Shown: piece by piece, positions 1 to 5,053 of the stretch
Numbering within the stretch: position 1 is the first letter of the stretch
How the letters are laid out: the number at the start of each line of letters is the position of its first letter
Source of the DNA: Bacteriovoracales bacterium
GTDB taxonomy: Bacteria; Bdellovibrionota; Bacteriovoracia; Bacteriovoracales; Bacteriovoracaceae
Direction: 5' to 3'
Length of the DNA: 5,053 nucleotides
Assembly: GCA_007117175.1 (NCBI GenBank)
Contig: SKGZ01000256.1
Coordinates: 1 to 5,053, forward strand
Position numbers and translations under genes: made by a program
Notes under the pieces: generated by a model
Database searches by the model: none
What the model was told of the DNA's origin: nothing
Seen by the model: only the letters and a program-made list of their open reading frames with translations

Positions 1-64
1 ATTTTTTCTTACTGTTTTTATCGGAATGTCAAATTAGATCGAAACTTTTACAATTTTAATGATA

Positions 65-88
65 GTGGGTGAGTATAGAATTACCCAC
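65..88 (-). terminator. weak hairpin downstream of the toxin-antitoxin operon
   Basis: GTGGGT (65-70) is the exact inverse of ACCCAC (83-88), giving a 6-bp stem with a 12-nt loop. It lies 24 bases past the antitoxin stop codon on the minus strand. The bases that follow on that strand are A/T-rich but contain no run of Ts, so a factor-independent terminator is doubtful. Nothing else recognisable is present in 1-111. Confidence 0.3.
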
Positions 89-111
89 ACCCGCGATGTA
101 TTCCTGCTATA

Positions 112-426
112 CTAGGCGACTCTTTTGAATTCAAATTTAATATCAAGTGATTCTAAGTAGCGAATCAAGCGATCTAGGGTGAATTCATCAAAATGATAGC
201 GTAATATTTTACTAATTAGCGCCTCACTTATCTCTAATTTTTGAGCTAGTTCGCGCTGATTCAGATTATGTTCTCTTTTGTAAATAATCAATTCTGCGCA
301 AATATCGCGCTTCATTCGATCGACAAGTGAAGCATCATTGGAAATGACTCGCGTATAAAGATCAGGATTTTCATCAAGCTTTTTTAATATTTCTTCAATA
401 GTTTCTTTTTTGGGCCATTTTTTCAT
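112..426 (-). CDS. XRE-family antitoxin, HigA-like (second gene of TA operon)
   Basis: A 104-residue DNA-binding antitoxin, expected to neutralise the product of the gene before it and to repress their shared promoter. Residues 1-45 are charged and helical. Residues about 48-90 form a helix-turn-helix of the XRE/HTH_37 type, with NQRELAQKLEISEALISKI (56-74) as the recognition region. The C-terminal LIRYLESLDIKFEF matches the usual end of HigA-like antitoxins. The ATG overlaps the toxin stop codon as ATGA, indicating translational coupling, and an AAGGAG ribosome site lies 8 bases upstream inside the toxin gene. Toxin-first order is typical of higBA-like modules. The role comes from family resemblance and operon structure; no activity is shown. 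The stop is TAG at 112-114. Confidence 0.85.
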   Translation of the reverse strand: MKKWPKKETIEEILKKLDENPDLYTRVISNDASLVDRMKRDICAELIIYKREHNLNQRELAQKLEISEALISKILRYHFDEFTLDRLIRYLESLDIKFEFKRVA

Positions 427-731
427 AACTTAATCTCCTTAATCCTAAACGCATTAATGACTCCTAAGAAATCTTGCTCGCAATATGTAAGAACAATCCG
501 ATAAGGTTTTTGTTGGTAATACAGTTCATGAGCAAAATATTGAAATCCATGAGCATCGCCTACTGCATCCACCTCTGCTCCATTCAGCAACTTTATAATT
601 TCAAGCACAAGATCATCATTAATTTCAGGATGCTTTATCTCATAATGCGCATCAATAACAACCCTGCTAAAGTGACGCTTATTGAATTTTACACTTAGAA
701 AATATTCACGTCGCTCATTGTTAATACACAT
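423..731 (-). CDS. RelE-fold/DUF4258-like toxin (first gene of TA operon)
   Basis: A 102-residue small basic protein encoded directly before an XRE antitoxin, so most likely the toxin of the pair. Such toxins are usually mRNA-cutting ribonucleases. Visible features are SVKFNKRHFSRVVIDAHYEIKH (13-34, mentioned by its ends SVKF and EIKH), a helical stretch INDDLVLEIIKLLNG (37-51), and a C-terminal strand pattern PYRIVLTYCEQDFLGVINAF (76-95) that recalls DUF4258/RelE-like toxins, where the chain ends on a conserved V-x-N-A-F/Y strand. The ATG at 731 has a GAGGT ribosome site 5 bases upstream, and no other in-frame start is plausible. It overlaps the antitoxin by 4 bases. The toxin class is inferred from length, pattern and partner, so the exact family is uncertain. 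Confidence 0.75.
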   Translation of the reverse strand: MCINNERREYFLSVKFNKRHFSRVVIDAHYEIKHPEINDDLVLEIIKLLNGAEVDAVGDAHGFQYFAHELYYQQKPYRIVLTYCEQDFLGVINAFRIKEIKL

Positions 732-771
732 ACCATACCTCGTGCTTTACATATTTGTCAATACATATTTG
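732..771 (-). promoter_or_regulatory. candidate promoter and operator of the toxin-antitoxin operon
   Basis: TACATATTTG occurs twice, at 748-757 and 762-771, a direct repeat with a 14-bp period. This suits repeated contacts by the HTH antitoxin. On the minus strand a perfect TTGACA -35 box (756-761) sits between and partly within the two copies. The best -10 at usual spacing is TATGGT (732-737, 18-bp gap), which is too close to the ATG for a normal leader. The true -10 may therefore belong to another box. The operator reading is inference. Confidence 0.45.
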
Positions 772-785
772 AAAACTAGAATTTA

Positions 786-825
786 GACTCAAAAAGGACT
801 CAAAAAGTACGCCATCCTTTTTCAC
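786..825 (+). repeat. dyad repeat copy A with 11-bp tandem duplication
   Basis: GACTCAAAAAG is present twice head to tail (786-796 and 797-807), immediately followed by TACGCCAT (808-815) and CCTTTTTCAC (816-825). The second unit's AAAAAG pairs with CTTTTT across TACGCCAT as a small dyad. The same core occurs at 1173-1196 in this orientation, and inverted at 1201-1222 and 1734-1755. It lies just upstream of the TA operon promoter and outside any gene. The mechanism of spread is unknown. Confidence 0.85.
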
Positions 826-998
826 ACCCCTTACTTAGTGTTTGTCTCTCCCCTCTCATAAACTCAGAAAATAAATATTTCTATCTTTGAGCACCACTAG
901 CAAATAATATTTCAAATTTGAAAAAAGATAATCGCAAAAGCCCCCTCTCAATCCCAATGCTTTCAATAACCCAATCTACTAGTTGCATTAAAACTCAG
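826..998. other. AT-rich non-coding stretch
   Basis: No gene, hairpin or convincing promoter is visible here. An open frame can be entered from a TTG at 918, but residues before about position 999 resemble nothing and no ribosome site precedes that TTG. Together with the fragment that follows, it fills the interval between repeat copies A and B. Confidence 0.5.
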
Positions 999-1157
999 CT
1001 GGACAATACACTGGAGGTTGTTGTGACAAAGTTTAATTTTCATGAAGCACAAAGAGGAAATCAGCCATTGGAAATTTGGTTATCCACTATGCTTGATCCC
1101 AGAATTGACTTTTTTGTTAAAAACTTTAATTACGATGGAAAAAATGTTGTGATGATT
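999..1157 (+). pseudogene. fragment of an AlbA_2/Schlafen-type putative DNA/RNA-binding domain
   Basis: About 53 codons in one frame read as an internal slice of the AlbA_2 (Schlafen-like) domain found in bacterial ATP-binding and regulatory proteins. The visible pieces are LDNTLEVVVTKFNFHEAQ, GNQPLEIWLSTMLDPRIDF and NFNYDGKNVVMI. Family members usually show V-G-T-x-F-N, then a W-L-x-x-L-x-P-R-I segment, then Y-x-G-K-x-I/V-V-L-L/I followed by E-I and a conserved P-V-K-F. Here the similarity stops at ATT (1155-1157), exactly where the 11-bp tandem unit of repeat B begins. The frame then runs through the repeat (KVVKRYAIL) to a stop inside the hairpin. On the left, the expected glycine-rich strand before LDN is absent. 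A GGAGG at 1013-1017 precedes a GTG at 1023 at good spacing, but it lies within conserved codons and is probably chance. It is most likely a dead remnant. The family call is from memory of the pattern. Confidence 0.55.
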
Positions 1158-1196
1158 AGTGAAAAGGTAGTGAAAAGGTACGCCATTCTTTCTCAC
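1157..1196 (+). repeat. dyad repeat copy B with 11-bp tandem duplication
   Basis: TAGTGAAAAGG occurs twice head to tail (1157-1167 and 1168-1178), then TACGCCAT (1179-1186) and TCTTTCTCAC (1187-1196). The unit differs in sequence from the one at copy A, but its length (11 bp) and its position directly before TACGCC are identical. Copy B forms one arm of a long hairpin with copy C: 1172-1195 pairs with 1200-1223, a 24-bp stem with a single G·T pair and the loop CTCC (1196-1199). Confidence 0.88.
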
Positions 1197-1200
1197 TCCT

Positions 1201-1222
1201 GAGAAAGGATGGCGTACCTTTT
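1201..1222 (-). repeat. dyad repeat copy C (inverted, right arm of hairpin with B)
   Basis: On the minus strand this reads AAAAGG-TACGCCAT-CCTTTCTC, the same core as copies A, B and D. No 11-bp tandem duplication precedes it on its own strand. It lies 7 bases beyond the stop codon of the minus-strand lipoprotein-like gene, so the B/C hairpin is also placed where a terminator would be. A terminal T-run outside the stem is missing, so that role is uncertain. Confidence 0.88.
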
Positions 1223-1229
1223 CCAAAGA

Positions 1230-1730
1230 TTATTTTTTATCGAACTGCATCTCGAATCCACTTCTTAAATAGCGAAGAAGTTGCGCGGGAGTCAAGTTCT
1301 CATTAAAGATAAGGGCGTGATTTTCACCTACACTGGTATAAGGAATATTATTTTGATCCAATAACTGCTGATTCGCAATCAAGGTCTTCAGAGAAAAACC
1401 GGTATTTTGCAAGTTCATTTTGAGTTTGTATAACTGCCCCGAACCTGCTGATTGCATTGAGAAGAAATCATTATTTTCAGGAATTTCAACAAAGTAGTGA
1501 GAATTGACCTCGCAAACTTTAATTGTCATAGGCTCATCTTCATCACCCACAATCCCAACTTGATAAAAACCACTTTCACCATTTTCATGGCGCTGAATAA
1601 AGATATCCTCGTCATCAAGTGCAAAAAAGTAATCACCCTCAAAACCGAGAATCATTTTCATATTATTGGTATCACAAAATGGTGTATTCACCTCAGTAAT
1701 ACAAGCACTTAGCAAGAAAAGATGCAACAA
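1230..1730 (-). CDS. small lipoprotein-like protein of unknown function, 5' end apparently lost at repeat D
   Basis: From a possible TTG start (1730) this gives 166 residues. It opens with LLHLFLLSAC, a hydrophobic run ending in a lipobox (L-S-A-C, Cys codon 1701-1703), as expected for a protein lipidated and anchored on the outer side of a membrane. The rest is polar and strand-rich (GFEGDYFFALDDEDIFIQ, GFYQVGIVGDEDEP, VCEVNSHYFVEIP) with two more cysteines, and matches no family I recognise. The normal start is missing: a lipoprotein signal should begin with Met and one or more Lys, but the codons just upstream belong to repeat D (T-P-S-F-F-K) and no ribosome site precedes the TTG. An upstream ATG (1847) is in frame, but that extension is antisense to the peptidase gene and gives no signal peptide. 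The gene may be silent or weakly translated. Stop is TAA at 1230-1232. Confidence 0.55.
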   Translation of the reverse strand: MLHLFLLSACITEVNTPFCDTNNMKMILGFEGDYFFALDDEDIFIQRHENGESGFYQVGIVGDEDEPMTIKVCEVNSHYFVEIPENNDFFSMQSAGSGQLYKLKMNLQNTGFSLKTLIANQQLLDQNNIPYTSVGENHALIFNENLTPAQLLRYLRSGFEMQFDKK

Positions 1731-1733
1731 CTT

Positions 1734-1755
1734 AAAAAAGGATGGCGTACCTTTT
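1734..1755 (-). repeat. dyad repeat copy D at the junction of two broken genes
   Basis: On the plus strand this reads AAAAAAGG-ATGGCGTA-CCTTTT, the inverse of copies A and B. No tandem duplication adjoins it. To its left the lipoprotein-like gene lacks a start codon; to its right the DUF885 gene lacks its N-terminal part and borrows its ATG (1742-1744) from the repeat. Confidence 0.88.
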
Positions 1756-2869
1756 AGATCAAAGTGAACTTTTGGCTCAATTTGAAAGAGCTTACCTACA
1801 AAACTTTGTGCCCGCCTATAAACTTTTGATTCAAGACTTGCAGGCACTCAAAAAAATTGCCCCTGTGCAAGGTCGAGCGTCCTCTCTTCCTAAAGGAGCG
1901 CAATTTTACCAACACGCTCTAAAAACGTACACCACAACGGACTCTTCTGCCGAGGAAATTCATCAAATTGGCTTAAAGGAAGTTCAGAGAATTCACCGTG
2001 AAATGAAAACCATACTCACCCAAGTTCACTATAAAAAAAGCTTAAAGGATTTTTTTAAACTCATTCAAAGCGAGAAGTTTACTTATCCCTCAACTCAAAA
2101 GGGACGAGACGATTACCTTCGCCATACCAATGAAATCATTTCTAAAATGAAGAAATCTCTACCCAAGATGTTTCGCCGCCTCCCCAAGGCTGATATTGTG
2201 GTCAAGGCAGTGGAAGCTTACCGAGAAAAATCAGCGGGACTGGCCTTTTACTATCCTCCGACTCTCGATGGTTCTCGGCCCGGAATTTACTACGTGAACT
2301 TACACGATATGAGTGCTGTGAATAAAACAGAAATGGAAGCTCTGGCTTATCACGAAGCCGTGCCAGGTCATCATATGCAAATTGCCATCGCCCAGGAACT
2401 CGAACATGTGCCGCTTTTTCGCAAACTAACTCACTATACTGCCTTTTCTGAAGGTTGGGCCCTCTATGCAGAATACCTTCCCAAGGAGTACGGTTTTTAT
2501 ACTGACCCCTATTCAGATTTTGGCCGTCTTTCCATGGAGCTGTGGCGAGCCGCTCGCCTGGTGGTGGACACGGGTCTACACCATAAAGGCTGGAGCCAAG
2601 AAAAAGCAATTGATTGGCTCAATGAAAATACCCCCAGCCCTGCCGGCGAAAACACGAGGGCCATTCAACGCTATATCGTGATGCCCGCTCAGGCAACTGC
2701 TTACAAAGTGGGAATGTTGAAAATACAAGAATTGCGTCAGCGCGCCAGTGAGAAGCTCGGCAAAAAATATGATAATCGCGCTTTTCACGATCAAGTTCTC
2801 GGACAAGGAGCCCTGCCCTTAAACATTCTGGAAAATAACATCGAAGAGTGGATTAAGACCCAATTGTAA
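1742..2869 (+). CDS. DUF885-family metallopeptidase, N-terminally truncated
   Basis: A 375-residue C-terminal portion of a DUF885 protein, a family of predicted zinc peptidases usually near 550-600 residues and often exported. The catalytic part is complete. HEAVPGHH (204-211) is the signature metal site, EGWALYAEYL (237-246) should supply the third ligand, and the conserved ENTRAIQRYIVMPAQATAYKVG region near residue 305-325 and the usual C-terminus follow. Family similarity begins at about DQSELLAQFERAYLQNFVPAY (residue 6 onward); residues 1-5 (MAYLL) come from repeat D. A TAA stop lies in frame at 1733-1735, so the lost ~200 residues, including any signal peptide, are not recoverable upstream and are nowhere else in this window. 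The ATG has AAAAAAGG directly abutting it, too close for a working ribosome site. Codons look richer in G+C than the neighbouring segments. Likely non-functional or mislocalised, though the reading frame is intact, suggesting recent truncation or residual use. Confidence 0.85.
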   Translation: MAYLLDQSELLAQFERAYLQNFVPAYKLLIQDLQALKKIAPVQGRASSLPKGAQFYQHALKTYTTTDSSAEEIHQIGLKEVQRIHREMKTILTQVHYKKSLKDFFKLIQSEKFTYPSTQKGRDDYLRHTNEIISKMKKSLPKMFRRLPKADIVVKAVEAYREKSAGLAFYYPPTLDGSRPGIYYVNLHDMSAVNKTEMEALAYHEAVPGHHMQIAIAQELEHVPLFRKLTHYTAFSEGWALYAEYLPKEYGFYTDPYSDFGRLSMELWRAARLVVDTGLHHKGWSQEKAIDWLNENTPSPAGENTRAIQRYIVMPAQATAYKVGMLKIQELRQRASEKLGKKYDNRAFHDQVLGQGALPLNILENNIEEWIKTQL

Positions 2870-2935
2870 TTTTTACAAAAATCTAACCCTTCAATTTAAT
2901 TCTATGTTATCACTTTATAAAAATGGAGTGCTTTA

Positions 2936-4285
2936 GTGAGTTTTTTTAAAATTATCCCTCTTCTCATTTTTATTTCCCACTCTTATGCCGTAGAGAAAAT
3001 TTGCGAAGATATCGGATTACACATTTCAAAAGACGAAACCCCCGCTTATCAAGATCTTCGATACTTGAGAAATAGGTCCGACTCACAGCGAGGAGAAAAT
3101 GGCTATAAGAAATTTATCAATTATACCAGTCCCAGGAGATCCTCTGGCCATCTTCGATTTCTTCAGACTCTAGACTTAATTTCGCACTCGAAAAAATTGA
3201 ATATACAACCAACTTCACTTGATGAAACTGTTCACTTGCTGGAAGAAATCAGTAATAAAATCAGTGTTAATGAAATCAATAATCTTAATGACATTGAGAA
3301 TCTGAATCTCTTTACTAGACTTCGGCTCTCAAAACTCTATGAGCGAAAAAAAACAAGGCCGCTGAAATTTGGTTGCTACTCCGTCATGGCACTGCGAGAA
3401 TGCCCCCAAGCCTTCGAAGCTTACATGAAAAGAGCGAACTTATTACATAGCGGCCGCAACTACTTCCTTTTTCCTGAACTCCTCAAAAAAGTTTTATCAA
3501 ATCCTGTCCATCAAGAAGTTCTTATCTCCGCCGTTAAAATCTTAATTCATAAATCTATTGAATATCTTAGATCACAAAAAATACCATCCAACGATATTTA
3601 CCATGAAATTACCACTGTCGCTCAAGCAAAAGGACTTTCTATAACCACCGCACACTCCGTGGCCCTGGAAATTCTCGGTGCTTACTCTATCCGTGGTGCC
3701 GCTTACTTTAATAATGAAGGGCGCGAATTCCTTCTCCATGCAAAAAGCTCAGGACTCTCGCTTTTAATGCTTTCAACTCTTATTAGCTACTTTGACAAAA
3801 TTAAATTTTATCATGCAAAAAAACTTTACAGCCTTCCAAGTCAATACATCCAGACCACTTGTCACTATGGAAAGCCTTATCGATTTTGGATGGGAGCCTA
3901 TTCAAGCTTTGTCTTAATGAATAAAGATCGATTTACACCCAGAACAAGCATTCTTGTCTCTCACTTAGCAAGCACCGGCTATGAATTATGGATGCATGCC
4001 AATGGTCGAGATGACTATTTCCAAAGAATTGTAAATGCGAGATCTATCAAAAACATTGATGTTCGTAATGCCAAGTTGGACGTTGTCATGGGCAGCCTGG
4101 GAGCTGGATTTGGTGTCAGCCCGCTTGAGCACGGACAACTTAATGCTGACTTAATTTTAAAAAGAAGCTTTCGATCTGGCATTGCATCTAAGGCGCGGTT
4201 TAACAACGACTATTTAAACTATTTAAAATGGGGGGTAACTGTCGCTCCTCACAGTCACCTCAATATGATACTGCCACCGCGCTAG
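2936..4285 (+). CDS. secreted protein of unknown function
   Basis: A 449-residue protein I do not recognise. It begins with a classic Sec signal peptide, MSFFKIIPLLIFISHSYA, with probable cleavage after Ala18, so it is expected in the periplasm or outside. The start is GTG at 2936, supported by GGAG (2925-2928) 7 bases upstream. The mature chain is basic and mostly helical in appearance, with four cysteines (23, 147, 156, 309) that could form two disulfides. It contains a helical stretch around 80-215, an alanine/serine-rich section (238-285) and a C-terminal part with GYELWMHANGRDD (348-360) and a glycine-rich VVMGSLGAGFGVSPLEHGQ (383-401). There is no membrane segment after the signal. It follows the peptidase by 66 bases of AT-rich DNA that contains a TATAAA at 2916-2921 as a possible -10, and is probably transcribed on its own. 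No catalytic motif could be assigned. Confidence 0.85.
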   Translation: MSFFKIIPLLIFISHSYAVEKICEDIGLHISKDETPAYQDLRYLRNRSDSQRGENGYKKFINYTSPRRSSGHLRFLQTLDLISHSKKLNIQPTSLDETVHLLEEISNKISVNEINNLNDIENLNLFTRLRLSKLYERKKTRPLKFGCYSVMALRECPQAFEAYMKRANLLHSGRNYFLFPELLKKVLSNPVHQEVLISAVKILIHKSIEYLRSQKIPSNDIYHEITTVAQAKGLSITTAHSVALEILGAYSIRGAAYFNNEGREFLLHAKSSGLSLLMLSTLISYFDKIKFYHAKKLYSLPSQYIQTTCHYGKPYRFWMGAYSSFVLMNKDRFTPRTSILVSHLASTGYELWMHANGRDDYFQRIVNARSIKNIDVRNAKLDVVMGSLGAGFGVSPLEHGQLNADLILKRSFRSGIASKARFNNDYLNYLKWGVTVAPHSHLNMILPPR

Positions 4286-4413
4286 TTCTTTGAAATCCAT
4301 AGTCCTACCCTATGAACTCCATCGCAAGTCTGTATTATACATTGCTTGCAGTCCAACTACTCTTCACCTCTGTGCATGGGTTTCCATGTGGCGCAAAATT
4401 AAAATTGAACTCC

Positions 4414-4428
4414 AAGGAGATTAAAATG
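4414..4428 (+). promoter_or_regulatory. ribosome binding site that sets the stress-protein start
   Basis: AAGGAG (4414-4419) lies 6 bases before ATG 4426-4428. This favours that ATG over the in-frame upstream ATG at 4312, which has no ribosome site and would add 38 residues foreign to the family. Confidence 0.8.
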
Positions 4429-4986
4429 AAAAACAAAAAATCCGTATTTGGAATACTTAAATCAAGAGTCGAAGTCGAGCATGCTGTGGACTTACTCAAA
4501 AATGCGGGATTTCGTCCGTTGGATATTTCTGTGCTAATGCCAGAAAAGGGAGAGACTCAAAGCTTTGCACACAAGAAGGAAACGAAAGCTCCTGAAGGAG
4601 CTACCTTGGGTGGCGCAACTGGCGCTATTGCGGGGTCAGGGTTGGGTTGGTTAGTGGGTATCGGCGCACTGGCCATTCCCGGCGCAGGGCCGTTTATTGC
4701 TGCAGGACCAATCGTTGCTGCTATTGCAGGAGCGGGTGCCGGTGGAGCAATCGGTGGCTTAACCGGAGGCCTTATCGGACTTGGAATTCCCGAATACGTA
4801 GCGAAGCGATACGAAAGCATGATTAATGAGGGAGGTATCTTACTTTCCGTTCAGGCAAGTGATTCGCAATTGCAAAAAAAGCTAAGGACATTCTTGAGCT
4901 TGCAAGTGCTAAAGATATCTCGTCTACAAACGATGAGAAAGCTAACGCCGGGGAGAGACAAACAACTCAAGACCAAACAACTCTAG
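4426..4986 (+). CDS. glycine-zipper general-stress/ActD-like protein, frameshifted near its 3' end
   Basis: In the zero frame this gives 186 residues. Residues 5-40 (KKSVFGILKSRVEVEHAVDL through DISVLMPE) match the N-terminal domain of YflT/general-stress-17M-like proteins, also named ActD/DUF3341-like in databases. FAHKKETKAPEGAT (48-60) leads into a long glycine/alanine-rich zipper (61-120), which could cross or associate with a membrane. IPEYVAKRYESMINEGGILLSV (121-142, quoted by ends IPEY and LLSV) is the conserved region after the zipper. Past residue 152 the zero frame becomes an unrelated basic tail (LRTFLSLQVLKIS), while the -1 frame from 4881 reads AKDILELASAKDISSTNDEK, the family's expected ending, to TAA at 5010-5012. 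Joined, the protein would be 195 residues. Either one A is missing from a run that should be eight, or ribosomes shift at the heptamer. The role in stress is by family name only. A terminator follows. A TATTAT at 4333-4338 is a possible -10 box. Confidence 0.8.
   Translation: MKNKKSVFGILKSRVEVEHAVDLLKNAGFRPLDISVLMPEKGETQSFAHKKETKAPEGATLGGATGAIAGSGLGWLVGIGALAIPGAGPFIAAGPIVAAIAGAGAGGAIGGLTGGLIGLGIPEYVAKRYESMINEGGILLSVQASDSQLQKKLRTFLSLQVLKISRLQTMRKLTPGRDKQLKTKQL
4875..4881 (+). other. A AAA AAG slippery heptamer at the frameshift point
   Basis: The seven bases are phased in the zero frame as A AAA AAG, the same heptamer used for -1 frameshifting in E. coli dnaX. A one-base slip back puts the ribosome on GCT AAG GAC and into the conserved C-terminus (4881-5012, 43 codons). 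No clear stimulatory stem-loop downstream, nor Shine-Dalgarno-like site about 10 bases upstream, is visible; the nearest GGGAGG is about 40 bases away. A simple one-base deletion in the A run, or a sequencing error, explains it equally well. Confidence 0.6.
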
Positions 4987-5020
4987 ATAACTCTGTTCAC
5001 CCACGCCTTTAATTTACAAC

Positions 5021-5052
5021 TGGATGCAGATGTCTAATCTGCATCCAATTTT
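5021..5052 (+). terminator. factor-independent terminator after the stress-protein gene
   Basis: TGGATGCAGAT (5021-5031) pairs perfectly with ATCTGCATCCA (5037-5047), giving an 11-bp stem with a 5-nt loop (GTCTA). It is followed by ATTTT (5048-5052), so the T-run is short and may continue past the window edge. It lies 8 bases after the -1 frame stop (5010-5012) and 34 after the zero-frame stop (4984-4986), a spacing that fits the -1 frame stop as the ancestral end. Confidence 0.75.
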
Positions 5053-5053
5053 A

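Noticed and set aside
918..1202. Intact 94-residue protein from the TTG at 918
   Set aside because: It has no ribosome site, the first ~27 residues match nothing, and the tail is coded by the repeat itself, so only an internal fragment is supported.
1172..1223. Confident factor-independent terminator
   Set aside because: The stem is strong, but no T-run follows it on either strand outside the paired bases.
786..1755. CRISPR array
   Set aside because: Only four copies, in both orientations, unevenly spaced by hundreds of bases, with gene fragments between them.
786..1755. Integron attC or dif/pdif sites
   Set aside because: The arms and centre do not match the attC GTTRRRY core or the dif half-sites. 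Only the general arm-centre-arm geometry is similar, and no recombinase gene is in the window.
1731..1847. ATG at 1847 as start of the lipoprotein-like gene
   Set aside because: The extension is antisense to the DUF885 coding sequence and then reads through repeat D, burying the lipobox mid-chain.
2202..2806. Long open frames opposite or out of phase within the DUF885 gene
   Set aside because: They are shadows of a gene with conserved catalytic motifs and have no independent start signals.
4312..4425. In-frame upstream ATG giving a signal-peptide-like start (MNSIASLYYTLLAVQLL) for the glycine-zipper protein
   Set aside because: No ribosome site precedes it, the added residues are not part of the family, and a strong AAGGAG lies before the internal ATG at 4426.
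4557..4820. Proline/alanine-rich open frame on the minus strand
   Set aside because: It is the complement of the glycine-zipper repeats and shows no gene features.

Overview
The window looks like a piece of a low-to-moderate G+C chromosome from a Bdellovibrionota-type (Bdellovibrio-like) bacterium. That placement is inference. It rests on the general feel of the secreted protein, the DUF885 peptidase and the glycine-zipper stress protein, not on a marker gene. There are no rRNA or tRNA genes, no CRISPR array, and no transposase or recombinase gene.

Layout, left to right. Positions 1-111 hold only a weak hairpin. A minus-strand toxin-antitoxin operon follows: a RelE-fold-like toxin (423-731) and an XRE/HigA-type antitoxin (112-426), overlapping by ATGA, with a TTGACA box and a 10-bp direct repeat upstream that could be promoter and operator. 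From about 786 to 1755 lies a mosaic built around four copies of a short dyad repeat, core AAAAGG-TACGCCAT-CCTTTT. Copies A and B point right; C and D point left. A and B are each preceded by an exact tandem duplication of a different 11-bp unit, and B and C face each other to form a 24-bp-stem hairpin. Between A and B is a fragment that looks like an AlbA_2/Schlafen-type domain, ending exactly where the repeat structure begins. Between C and D is a small lipoprotein-like gene on the minus strand that appears to have lost its start codon at D. Immediately right of D is a DUF885 metallopeptidase (1742-2869) whose first ~200 residues are missing and whose ATG lies inside D. The repeats therefore sit on the junctions of three broken genes.

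The right half is more ordinary. A secreted protein of unknown function (2936-4285) has a clear signal peptide. A glycine-zipper protein with a general-stress/ActD-like N-terminus (4426-4986) follows, and an 11-bp-stem terminator (5021-5052) closes the window. The glycine-zipper gene carries a -1 frameshift at an A AAA AAG heptamer: the family's conserved C-terminus continues in the -1 frame to a stop at 5010-5012.

The genes do not form one pathway. The most noteworthy feature is the repeat family and its link with gene breakage. The second is the frameshift at a perfect slippery heptamer.
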